Source of the DNA: Atherix ibis
Lineage: Eukaryota > Arthropoda > Insecta > Diptera > Athericidae
Reading direction: 5' to 3'
Length of the DNA stretch: 64,000 nucleotides
Assembly: GCA_958298945.1 (NCBI GenBank)
Contig: OY282609.1
Location: 27,687,212-27,751,211 of the forward strand
Part shown: piece by piece, positions 53,947 to 64,000 of the stretch
How the letters are laid out: each line of letters opens with the position of its first letter
Numbering within the stretch: the first letter of the stretch is position 1
Notes under the pieces: generated by a model
What the model was told of the DNA's origin: nothing
The model's input: only the letters and a program-made list of their open reading frames with translations
Databases searched by the model: none
Translations under genes and position numbers: made by a program

Positions 53947-53983
53947 AACTGATATCAACCAATGAAAATTGGACCATTTATAT
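53947..53983 (-). promoter_or_regulatory. Relict core promoter of B4
   Basis: TATAAAT from 53982 and TCAGTT with A at 53950 are still intact, 32 bp apart, although the coding region is dead. Confidence 0.55.
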
Positions 53984-55005
53984 AAAATTTTTGTTTACAT
54001 TATTATTCGACGAAATATGCAAATAAAATAAGTTTTTTTATTTATTTTTAAAAAATCTACCACTTGTACTTGATTTTTCAAAAATTATTATTTATACAAC
54101 ATTGACGAAATCTTAAATATTAATTTAGGTGTTCTTAAATGATATTTGCATACAAGGTATTCCAAAATAACAAATGTAGGTTTGAACCAATCTAAAGCAG
54201 ATTGTTAATAATACAATTTTTTTGGCATCTTTTTTTGATAGCAAAATACAAAAAAAAAAAAAAAAATGTGGTGTTGAATTTATTGTTACCAAGCAGAATA
54301 TTTTTTTAAACTTGTTTTCCATAAAGAATAATTTGTTAATTTAACAAAAATGACCAAAAATAAGTTTCGTCCATTAACGATTTTTCAAAGGATTTTCGAT
54401 CCTCGATAGGTAATATTATGCATAATAGAAATCGGTTTGTCCTTTAGTGTTAGTTTTGACGAGTTATCCAATAGTCTAAATAGTAATGGGTAAAGTCTGT
54501 TAAGTCCGGGTCTTCTCACTTAACAGTATAACCGTTCTTATAATAGAAATGGACTTACAAAACTTCAACTGTCCACTATTTCTGAATCAACTTTGATTTT
54601 GTAATATTAAAATTTTTTCTATATTTTCGACGAACACATAATAATTGTTTATTTCATAAAGATTCTTCTCATACATTTCAGTATTATCTATTTCCATTTA
54701 TAATTTTTAGAATATTATCTTAAATACACGTAAAAGACTAGTTTTCATAATTCGAATTTGAGTGCTCTATTCAAGACTATACCAAAAAAAACAGTCCAAA
54801 ATAATTCCTATTCTAATAAAAAGTTTTATCTGACAATCAGTTTGTATATTTGATCACGTAATTGTGAAAATATTATAAATAATTATTTGATGAGTTCATT
54901 TAGTCGTAATTTTTAATTTTATAACCTTGAGGAATACGTAAATCGATTTGTTACTGCCAGTTTTAAAAGGCATTCAAATACTTTAAAATGAACTATAAGA
55001 ACTAC

Positions 55006-55455
55006 CGACAAGCATTCCTGTTCACACTGCATACCAGTGTGGACGTACTTATTCCTCTGCATAGATTGATCGAGTTTAAATAGTTTTTCTGTTCTTTTTG
55101 TCCAAGTGAATTTGATCAGTGCTTTGTTTCTTTTTTCATAGTTTCACTTGTTATCTCGCGCGTGTAGTGAAAATTTCAAAAGCATGCCTCCACAATACAG
55201 TCTGTGCGTCATCTCATCCCGTCAATACATCAGTATCCTCATCATTACCACCAACGTCTTCTCCGTCCACCTCACCATTGCCACCATCCTCTTTCTCATC
55301 CAAAAAAAAATTGTACCCTATCATTCCAAAAAAGCTTTTGAATACAGAAATTCATACCTCTTCTGGTAAATCAATTACCACCGCATCAAAATCCCCACTC
55401 TCAAATTTCAAAACACCTTCAACTCACCCTCTATTTACAAGTGAACAAGTTGCTA
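55006..55455 (+). other. Ser/Thr/Pro-rich open stretch, possibly LINE ORF1 start
   Basis: From about 55150 one plus frame is open and rich in Ser, Pro and Thr (SSLPPTSSPSTSPLPPSSFS), the composition of the N-terminal part of I- or Jockey-type ORF1. It runs into the mariner at 55458. No ATG in a good context and no diagnostic domain, so this is a weak suggestion. Confidence 0.25.
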
Positions 55456-55457
55456 TA

Positions 55458-55899
55458 CGAGGTCTGTTCAAAAAGTATCGCGAATTTTGAATTCCCGCGG
55501 GTTACGTATATTCGATTTTTGATTTATTGTGGCGTTATATTGGTACTCATGGTCTCGTAGAAACCAAAGCTCAATCATCCCAATGGAAGCTGCCGCACGA
55601 GCCAAGACCGAAAAAATCGCGTCAAGTTCGGTCGAATTACAGGGGCGTGCATGGTGCATCATGAGTTCTTGCCACAGTGTAGAACGGTCAATAAGGAATA
55701 TTACCTTCAAGTTATGCGCAAGTTGCGCAAAGCAATCCACCAGAAACGCCCGGATTTGTGGAAGAACAAAAATTGGCTTTTGCACCATGATAACGCCCCT
55801 GCTCAAGCATCGTTGCTTGTGCGCGAATTTTTGGCCAAAAACAACACACTAATAATGCCGCAGCTACCGTATTCCCCAGATCTGGCCCCCTGTGACTTT
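55458..55899 (+). mobile_element. Mariner (DD34D type) with 5' end, internally deleted
   Basis: The 5' terminal repeat (cgaggtctgttcaaaaagta) and leader run to about 55555, then jump to the transposase at KAQSSQWKLPHEPRPKK. HHEFLPQ, LWKNKNWLLHHDNAPA and SPDLAPCDF follow, with two frame changes. The 3' end is missing. Confidence 0.8.
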
Positions 55900-58800
55900 G
55901 ACCAGGCATTTTGGATTGTTGTTAGTGGAATTAAGTACTTAATCCCTGGTCTTGGTAATCAAAAGTATTAATGAAATTTTCAGATTTGAGTTTTTGCCAT
56001 AAATTAAAAATTCTCAAAATAAATTTTTGTTATTGTGTGGAAGATCTCTGAGACAAGAGGCACAAGCCTTTCTGTAGCGCCACGGTTATGAGGTTATTTT
56101 GTTTGATATTGCCAGCTTCTCTAAGGAAACTGGTCGATAGTCACGTTGGAGGAAACATTTAGGCTCTGTCAATTTTTTTAGAGCGTGTTGAATGCTCAGA
56201 AAATTAAAAGGAGGAATTGTTGGATATAGGAGCTTCACTATGGAAGGAGTAATAGCAAAAAAAAAAGCGATATTTATTTAAACAATGGTAAATGTGAGTT
56301 AAGCCCCACAGGAATGAAAATAAGGACGAGGTTATATCCAAATAGGAAATCATGGGTAAATTTATTATGATCAATTCGTAACTTGAAAATATATGCTTGC
56401 AATTTGGTTAGTAGCTGCGGTAAGTTCAGAATTATATTGGGCCGGCTGAGACCCTCTCCTGCTACTAATTATCAAGGATACCAGCATAAGCTGTAATTTA
56501 TTAATATTTTTTTTTAAAAAGGTTCTTCTTTCTAAATATGTTCCTACAAAACTCAATTTCTAAACTTCCATAATCTTCCGATATCGAATTAAATATTCCC
56601 CAATTGTTTTGAGTGATTAAAAATCTAAAGTTTAATATTATAACTAATCAAAATTTAAACATTAGCAAAATAAAATCATTTTGCAATTTTCTAGAGACTT
56701 TATATAATTTTATGTAGTATTTTTTTTCCTATTTGAAAGTATTATTTGGAACAGAAATAAGAATGGAAAATTCTTGTATTGTCTAAGGACTTAAAAATGC
56801 AAATCATGAAATGGAAATTCAAAGAAATAGATATGCCTCACGACAACAATTGTATGTGAATGTAAAATCGTAGTTATTCCAAAGAAGTTTGTATAAAAAC
56901 ACTTTTCAATTTGAGGCAGGCAAAAAATAAAAATGCCACTTAAACAACAACCAAACAAATAAAATAAGTTTTTCTCTACGAAAAAGAAAAAAAAATAAAC
57001 AGAAATATTCCCAAACTAACAAATAATTTTGATCCAAAAAAACATTTATACAAAAAGGAAATTTATTATATTTACTGGAAAATGTAATTTTTTACTTACA
57101 ACACGTTAAAATTTCATATCCTTAAAGTCTATGATCTGATGGCGATAATCTACTTTAGATATTATTATCGATTTACATCTTATTCAATTTAGAACTTTCT
57201 AAAGGTCAAGAAGATATTTAAGGAAGAAACGTTGTCAGTTTTCTATTTTGAAATTTTATTTTATTTTAGTATTGGAAACAACATCATGAAAGGGGGTGTT
57301 GTTTGGAACTACGAGTAACTTGAAGTGGTATAGGAAACTTTTAAGTCGATAGAAAAATGTTCAAATGAATTTTGAGAATTCAGAAAAATATCTTATCAAA
57401 GGAAACTTTTACTACAATATATTTTCAACTATAAAAAAAAACTGTTCAGACAAAAAATAAGGAAATCATGATGAAAAACCAATTTCAACCCATAATAAGA
57501 CAGTGGAAAACAAACTTGTTTAAAATATAAATTCGGGGATTTTCATTTGTTTTGTTTTTTGTTCCTTTTTATTTTTAGCTTTTAGTTAAGCTTTTATTTG
57601 ATTTGACAGAAAAATCTATAATTTTTTGCATATAAAGTCAAAATCTGTGGAGTAGAGTATAAAGCTTCATTGTACATATAAAATCTACAAAAATATCAAT
57701 CAAGGGTAAGACGGGAGAGATAAAATCAAATTTTAACTTTGTTACAAAGGATGTTTCTCATATCTATGCAAATTGTCAAATATCGACTATGTTATGAGGA
57801 ACACCCCCCCTCTACCCTTATAAAAGTACCACAGTATGTATAGATGTCCCATCACTTTGTCACTGAATCCCACTTTATCCGCCACCGCAAAAGCCTTTAA
57901 TACACAAAAAAAAGGAAAAAAACAACCCTAATAAAAACTGTCACTGAAATTCATCTTCTTACGACCCCCTTCCCGACCAACTACCTCTCAGGCAGTGTGT
58001 GCATAAGAGGGAAAATTGTTTATTTTCCTTCTAAGCAAGGCCCAATATTTTCGAAGCTTTACTAGTTTTCCATATAAAAAGCGAATGTGTATGCATATGG
58101 AAGCTTGTATGCAGAAATTTTTTCATAAAGCACAACAACTTAGATTACAGTTTATTGTAAAGTTTTTGAACCAAAAAAAAAAAACAAAAACAAAATAAAA
58201 AAACTTGGGTACTTCGAATGTACTCGTGCAAATATTTAATAATCCGCACGTGGAGTTGATTTCATGTAGAAAATGTCGCAGAATTCACAGATCTTCTTCT
58301 TATAGCTCGAATTCCGATCTAAGAGAGAACAGAATAGGATACCCTTGAAAAAAAATGAACAATATTAAAATTTAATAGACAGAAGACATTCACTATAAAA
58401 TCGAAATGCAAAATAATCATAAACGAACGAGCGGTAATGTTCCATATAAAAATTTCGAAAACATGGCCCCAAGGCTGATATCATAATACCGTATGGCAAT
58501 GGCAAGAAGAAATATTTTAATTTTTAGTTTTTTGCATTAGTGAAAGGCCTCCTGCCGTCTCAAATATAATAGAAACTTTCCCAAACCCCACAAGTACACA
58601 TAATGTGACCATATATTTTTTATAGTCTATTGAAGCAAAAAGACTTAAGATTCAAGAAAAAGAACTTTCAGAAATGTGTTGTGCTTCTCCTTTACCCCAA
58701 CATGTTTACTATCTATTGGCGTCTTAGAACAGCAAACTACTATAAACACCGCAAGATGTCAACTTGTGTAGCGTATCCAAAACCAGAATCTTCAAAAATT

Positions 58801-59870
58801 GTTCCTTCATAGAGGTTTGCGGACATGATTTTTCTCTTAAACACTTTTTGGCAAATAAAATCCCTTTTCTGATGAATACGTGTACTGATTCGCAGCTTAT
58901 GAGAATTTTGTAGACATTTTAGCTTAAAGTACAAATACGTAAAAACATGTTCGAGCGTCTTCTCGACAGACAGTCGAATCGTCAGATGGTAGGACACAAA
59001 AAAGGATTGGTTGGGTGAGAACAGATAATCAAAACAGAGATTCCGAAAGGCAAAAGTAGTTATCGAACGAATTGAAAATTCCGAGAAAAACACATTTTCC
59101 CACAGACCTTGCTACAACAGAATAGACACGACTATCGAAATTATATACTCGTTCTTGTACGTTAGTTGTTAAGTTGATGTTTTTCCAAAAAACTCTATCG
59201 ATAATAGCAGGAAAGCAGAATGAGGAAAGGCTGGTGATAAGCCACCCTTAATGTTGTTAAAAAGTCAAGGCAATCGTGTCTAGAAAATATCACACAAATC
59301 TTCTTCGAAATGCCGATATCTAGGAGGCTCTGAAGCGAAGCTATGATAGTCGAATTCCTATTCAGTTTTTTTCCTTTTCTCTTCACTTGCTTCTCCAATC
59401 ATTCGACTTCAAATACTAACAACACGCAGAATAGTCTCTCGAAGTGGGGATTGATATGTCATATATTTTCCATATCGTCAAATGGGTAAAAGGATAAATG
59501 ATTGAATGCACGAATCAGTGAATCAATGAATGGCAGTACTTTGTGATCAATTTTTTTTTTGTATACGCATATTTTTGGGGTTCCATTATCTGGAATAATG
59601 ACAGCTGATAATACTGTAAGATAAAGAGTATATGCCTACGCTAGGAAGACTTAAACACTACTCAATGGACAGAATATATAGTATGAAAGCACATTCTCAA
59701 ATATCGATTGCATACGATGAAGTGTTAAAATGGGGGCTTTTCGAAATATTAGGAAAAAAAATTACGGATTTGGAAGTGAACGAGAAGATAAATAGAGGAG
59801 GCTACAAGTGGGAAGCTTCAGAGTAGAATTTGTTATCGATTTCAAGGATTAGATGAAATTTGGAATAAAT
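55900..59870. other. 4 kb AT-rich region with no supported gene
   Basis: Both strands are dense with stops; the short open frames (about 60-117 codons at 58016, 58630, 58740 and 59195) show no signal peptide, domain or repeat in the window. Homopolymer A and T runs are common. I see no tRNA-like or terminal-repeat structure. Confidence 0.45.
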
Positions 59871-59873
59871 ATT

Positions 59874-60800
59874 AGGTAGTCGAAAAAGTTCACGAAGTTT
59901 TCGGACAGTTAGAGTTAAAAAAGTAAATAATGCAATAATAAAGACTAGTCGCATTAACAATACTAGATGCGCGTTCGAAAGGCGGCACTTATAGGTTTAT
60001 GTTTCGTTAAATTTGATAGAAATCGGTCAAGTGTAACCAAAGTTATTCAAGTTCAAAAATGAATCTTTTATATTCGCTATTTTTAACAATACCACTTCGA
60101 CAAAGGCGACAACGCATTGCAGGCTTGTGGAAAAATATGCGATGTATATGATGAATGTGCTTTATGCAAATGGTTCACTCGCTTTCATTGTCTAACTCGA
60201 TGTTTGGGTGCCTTCTGAATTGAGTGTGCAAAACAAGATGGACCTGCCTTAGTATCTGCGTTACGTTGCCGAAGCGCAATGAAATCGAGCTTTTTCCGAA
60301 GCAAATTATAACTGGCGTTAGAAAATGGGCAAAATACGAGAATATCATTCGAAACAGATGAATGAAAAATGAGAGATGAACGATCCCAAAAGCCAGGATT
60401 GATAGCTAATAAGGTTATTCTGTGTGTACGGTTAGATTGGAAGGGAATCTTCCGGTCAACTTGTTAACTTTTTATAGTATTGCGAGCAATCCGAGATATT
60501 ATGCTAAGCAATTGAGAGAAAACGGTTAGAATTGATGAATAACAAGGGTGTTTGTCTTATACCACGATAACTCTCAACCACACACATCTTTGATGACTCA
60601 CCAACAATTAAAATAGCTTCCCTGGGTAGTTTGGTGCATCCACCTTATAGCCCACACATAGCACCCTAAGACTATCACTTGTTTCGATTCGTGCAGAACT
60701 CTCCTAATGAAATCAAGCTGACTTTCAGGGAGGCCTGTGAAAACCATTTGATTTAGATTTTCAACCACAGCTACCCAATTTTATGTCACATCCAACATAA
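59874..60800 (+). mobile_element. Highly decayed mariner of a third subfamily (cecropia-like)
   Basis: The left end tagtcgaaaaagttcacgaa resembles cecropia/Hsmar-type termini. Scattered translated pieces follow in order: LDVWVPSEL, RNEIELFPKQIITG, VCVRLDWKGIF, HDNSQPHTSLM (frameshifted), VHPPYSPHIAP and DYHLFR-like segments. Numerous stops and indels show this is old. Confidence 0.65.
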
Positions 60801-60829
60801 AAAAAGAAGAGTTAGACTGAGATGCTTGT

Positions 60830-62394
60830 CCACAACATGTGAGTATATTCCGTAGTGAAGATTTTTGAGTTGTAAATTCCATGTTTCGCCCTATTATTTA
60901 AAATGATACTTTATTTTGCTTTAAGTGTTCGTTAGATGTCCACTTTAGTGGTAATATGATTAGTCTAGTTGCCAAGGATAGTTATTAAAAAACGCCCCTT
61001 TAAAACTATACTGAAGACACATAGATTAGTCAGCGCTTTTTGATATTATACTCAAATTTTGAGCTCGAAAACTTCTCCGAAATCGAATTAATCATAATTC
61101 TCTCCACCGATCGTTCCCTTTATTACTAGACACATCTTAAGGGATTACGCTTAATACTCGAATTTCTGCTCTTACAGGTCCTGCTAACTATTCCGTTTGT
61201 TAAACTATCTCAGTTATGCACACAGAAGGCTAACGATTTCTAGATAATTTTCTGACGTCCAGGCTTCAACCGCATGTACTCATTTGTAAACGTCTGGTGT
61301 TTCCTTTTGATATCACACAGAACCCCATCTACGCTTAAAAATAAGCAAAAAATTATGAAGCTATAAAAATTCGAATAGACACGACTGCAAACAAATTTAG
61401 AAAGATCTCCCAGAAGAATGCGCACTTTAAATAGGAGGATGAAAAAATCTTCCATTCACAATGCGTTGTTTCTGACATCTTCACTCCACATTTTTTATTA
61501 TACCAATTTTAATAAACCATTACAAGAGGTTCATATTATCAGTGAATTCTCCTTTTGAAAGCGACACACTTTCGGACATAAGGAAAATTCCATTTAAATT
61601 AGAAGAAAAACTTTTGAATCTTAGGAGATAAATTGACATCCAATAGATTCCATCCGTTAGTCTTCTGCTGTTTCCTGACAATCTCCGTTAATTATGCCAA
61701 TTCCCTTTCAATGCTTTAACAAAACTTCTCCAAATTTAAATCATTTCAATGCGAATGGGGAATTCTTCTTGCCAATATCTTCTCATGTCCGCTATGCTAA
61801 TTCAAAGTCCTTGTGTTTATTCGCGTTTATGGCATTAAGAATTTTAATAAGATTTTCATTCCCGGAATGAATGTCACTTAATGTCAACTTATACGATTAT
61901 TCATTGTGCAAATTAAACTGATCCATAATAAGTACGAGAACCTGTCGATCCAGATAAGCTAATAAGATTTTTCAAGGATAATTTCAAATCTATCTTTCTT
62001 GTACTTTTCGAATTTTCCGATTGATGAAAGCGAATTTGTGTTCGCTTCTCAAACTTTCTTTTTTCTCTTATTTCTGTTTCTCTGTTCGGATTAATTTCCT
62101 GTCAATTCAAGGACAATTGCTATTCTAAGGACATATTTCTTTTGATGTATGTTGTCCTTATACAATATAATCTTTATGACGATTTAGCTAATAAGTTTAT
62201 TTATACATCAACATTTTTTTTCTCAATATTACAAAAATATAAATGATTTATTTAAAAGCAAAACAAATATTTGGAAAATGATAATTTGTGAGGAATGACA
62301 ACAGTTTTGATCATATATCTGTGATGGCATATTTTTCATTAACAATTTTTCAGCATAGATGTGATACCATATAATTGGGACCTTACTTACATAT
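60830..62394. other. Spacer with no supported feature
   Basis: AT-rich, no open frame above about 70 codons with a recognisable domain, no repeat shared with the rest of the window. Confidence 0.4.
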
Positions 62395-62395
62395 A

Positions 62396-63465
62396 CCAGG
62401 TGTTTATGTTTAAATCCGCTGTTTGGTTAAAGATGGCGTGAGTGAGCGTATTAAGCTACCATAGGCACGCCATACTTTTTTTTCTGAGTTTGACATCTGT
62501 CAACATTAATCAGTATACATTGTCAGTAATTTCGTACAACAACATATATTTTTCCTTTGGTAATCATGTCTAGTTTTGTGTCAGACAAAGAGCATATGCG
62601 AGAAGCTCTGCTTTTCTGCTTAAATTTGAAGAAATCGGCCGCCTAATTTCATCGAAAGCTTATGGAGGCCTATGGTGACAGTGCTTTATCGGAAACAACG
62701 TGCCGATATTGTTTTCGTCGGTTCAAAGACGGCAATTTTGAGTTGTGGGACAAGAAGCGGGAAAATCGGCCTAGAAAAGTTGAGGCCCATCAATTGTAAG
62801 CTCTTTTGGATGAAGACGATACCCAATCGCTAAAAATGCTCACGAAGCAATTGGGTGTTACTCAACCAGCCATTTCCATGCGTCTGCGTGCCATTTGGAA
62901 GATTGAAAAGATCGGAAAATGGGTGCCGCATGAATTGAACGATAGGCAGATGGAGCAACGCCAAAACACATGCGAAATCTTGCTCGCCAGACAAAAAATA
63001 AAGTCGTTCCTACATCGAATTGTGACAGGCGATGAAAAGTGGATATATTTCGAGAATCCTAAACGCAAAAAATCGTGGGTTGATCCCAACCATCAACATC
63101 TTCCCCAATACCAAATCGCTTCGGACGGAATACGATGCTGTGCGTTTAGTGGGATCAGCAGGGTATCGACTACTATGAGATGATGAAACCTTGTGAGATT
63201 GACAATGCCCACCGCTACCGCCAACAACTGATCAAATTACACCATGCTCTGCGTGAGAAAGGACGGATTATCAACAAAATTCAACTGGGAGGTGCTATTC
63301 CATTACGCTTATTAGCCAGACCAGGCCACTTCCGACAACCACCTGTTTTCGTCGATGGGCCACGCGCCCGCTGAGCAGCACTTCGATTCTTACGAAGAGG
63401 TCCGAAAATTGCTTGATGAGTGGTTTGCCTCGAAAGAGAAGGAATTTTTTAGTTAGTTTAAGAGT
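62396..63465 (+). mobile_element. Mariner (irritans-type), nearly full length but broken
   Basis: The inverted repeat begins at 62396 after a TA. The transposase starts with ATG at 62567 (MSSFVSDKEHMREALLF); stops occur at about 62644 and 62798. Motifs run from FRRFKDGNFELWDKK through LTKQLGVTQPAISMRLRA, WVPHELNDRQM, IVTGDEKWIYFENPKRKKSW (first catalytic Asp intact) and YYEMMKP to a C-terminal WFASKEKEFF. The HDNARPH/PDLAPSDYH section is missing. No 3' terminal repeat found. Confidence 0.85.
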
Positions 63466-64000
63466 CTATTGAAATTGGTAATTATTAGTTAAATGGTTCA
63501 GTAAGAGGTCCGTTAGTATGTAACTGGCTAAAATAAAGAGCTGTCTCCTGCCTCTAAGCCGAAACCGAAATCCTTAGCAGTGATAGCATACGGAATGCAT
63601 CACCTCGCGATGTAGGTATTAAACCAGAGCCTCCACGTTTCAACCAAAGGCTCCCCACCATTGGCTGGACACGGCAGACGAACTACCGCAAGACTCCCGA
63701 TCCCCGTGCTATCGGATTTTATCATTAAAAACACACAGTAAACGCGATTTTCTCTAAAAGAGCTACAGAAAGGAACCTTGTAAATTCCTTCGGCACTGCT
63801 AAGTAAGCTAAGGTACGCGGGTTTGCTATGCCCGTATGCACTCGCTGATATAATGTCCAATGCATCCTTCGGTTCTCTTGAGCCAGCTTAGGATGCGGGT
63901 ACGCTAATACCCGTAGGCGCTTTTGGCGGAGTCCTTTTAGATCATTCGACCAGAAAAAGGCCCCTGCACGGAGTCAACTTCTGAGCAGTGTCTTAGCCAC
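63466..64000. other. GC-richer unidentified segment at window edge
   Basis: Composition changes abruptly from about 63540. Short hairpins repeat the gcgggt/acccgt theme (63815-63835, 63895-63920). A minus frame of 86 codons (63600-63860) has no recognisable domain. It may be the end of another retroelement continuing past the window. Confidence 0.3.

Larger units (their letters stand above)
50480..55005. repeat. Degenerate tandem unit 4 (only B4 remains)
   Basis: Homology to the other units runs from about 50480 to 55005. The flank module (50800-51870) joins directly to the A-upstream spacer at about 51890, so the mariner, the whole A gene and its promoter (about 2 kb) are missing. After the B promoter, homology continues to about 55005 and stops before the C gene. 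Confidence 0.8.

Noticed and set aside
5085..55005. CRISPR array or prokaryotic operon interpretation of the repeats
   Set aside because: The repeats are long gene-bearing duplications with eukaryotic promoters, poly(A) signals and insect transposons; there are no short spaced repeats.
58740..59093. 117-codon minus-strand frame
   Set aside because: No domain or family resemblance; starts and ends in AT-rich spacer and has no promoter-like sequence that I can see.
59632..59826. 64-codon plus-strand frame with ATG
   Set aside because: Short, no signal peptide or domain, no second copy in the window; not enough to call a gene.

Overview
The window is eukaryotic, AT-rich and densely packed with transposons. 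The coding style (intronless secreted-protein genes with TATA box plus a TCAGT-type initiator), the irritans-type mariners, a Jockey-clade LINE and a Ty3/gypsy element together point to an insect, most likely a higher fly (Diptera: Brachycera). I cannot name the species from sequence alone. The only convincing host genes are a cluster of short, single-exon genes, all on the minus strand, for secreted proteins of 321-331 residues that I do not recognise by name.

The core (about 5.1-55.0 kb) is a tandem array of a roughly 9.9 kb unit carrying three paralogous genes, called here A, B and C. Each has a 19-residue signal peptide and a C-terminal domain with six cysteines in nearly invariant spacing: C-x20/21-C-x35-C-x9-C-x39-C-x21-C, ending 2-3 residues before the stop. 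Unit 1 holds A1 (7.1-8.0 kb), B1 (9.2-10.2) and C1 (12.0-13.0). Unit 2 holds A2 (17.0-18.0), B2 (24.4-25.4) and C2 (27.2-28.2, interrupted by a nonsense codon). Unit 3 holds A3 (36.9-37.8), B3 (39.0-40.0) and C3 (43.8-44.7). A degenerate unit 4 keeps only B4 (52.9-53.9), a pseudogene with a stop in the signal peptide and a frameshift; its A gene has been deleted and no C gene follows. A1 and A2, and B1 and B2, encode identical proteins; B3 and C3 are patchily diverged.

Mobile elements explain most of the size differences between units. A 5,284 bp gypsy element (18433-23716, 237 bp LTRs differing at one base, 4 bp target duplication) sits only in unit 2. A 4.45 kb Jockey-like LINE (32293-36739, 8 bp target duplication, 40 bp poly-T) and a 301 bp MITE (31006-31306) sit only in unit 3. 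Older elements shared by the units predate the duplication: a 5'-truncated Jockey-like LINE fragment beside C, a fossil reverse-transcriptase piece between B and C, and a rearranged mariner with 60-80 bp inverted arms beside A. Removing the young insertions brings the A2-A3 spacing (19,850 bp) down to about 9.8 kb, close to the A1-A2 spacing of 9,919 bp.

The flanks (1-5 kb, 44.9-50.4 kb, 55-64 kb) are a graveyard of several Tc1/mariner lineages and I-like LINE fragments with no supported host gene. Three long, nearly perfect inverted repeats (14.9, 45.2 and 49.2 kb) look like fold-back duplications; for the first, the unrearranged sister sequence is present in unit 2.

The gene family and its array are the main candidate for something undescribed. 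All functional genes share one core-promoter layout, so they are probably expressed together, but nothing in the sequence reveals their biological role.
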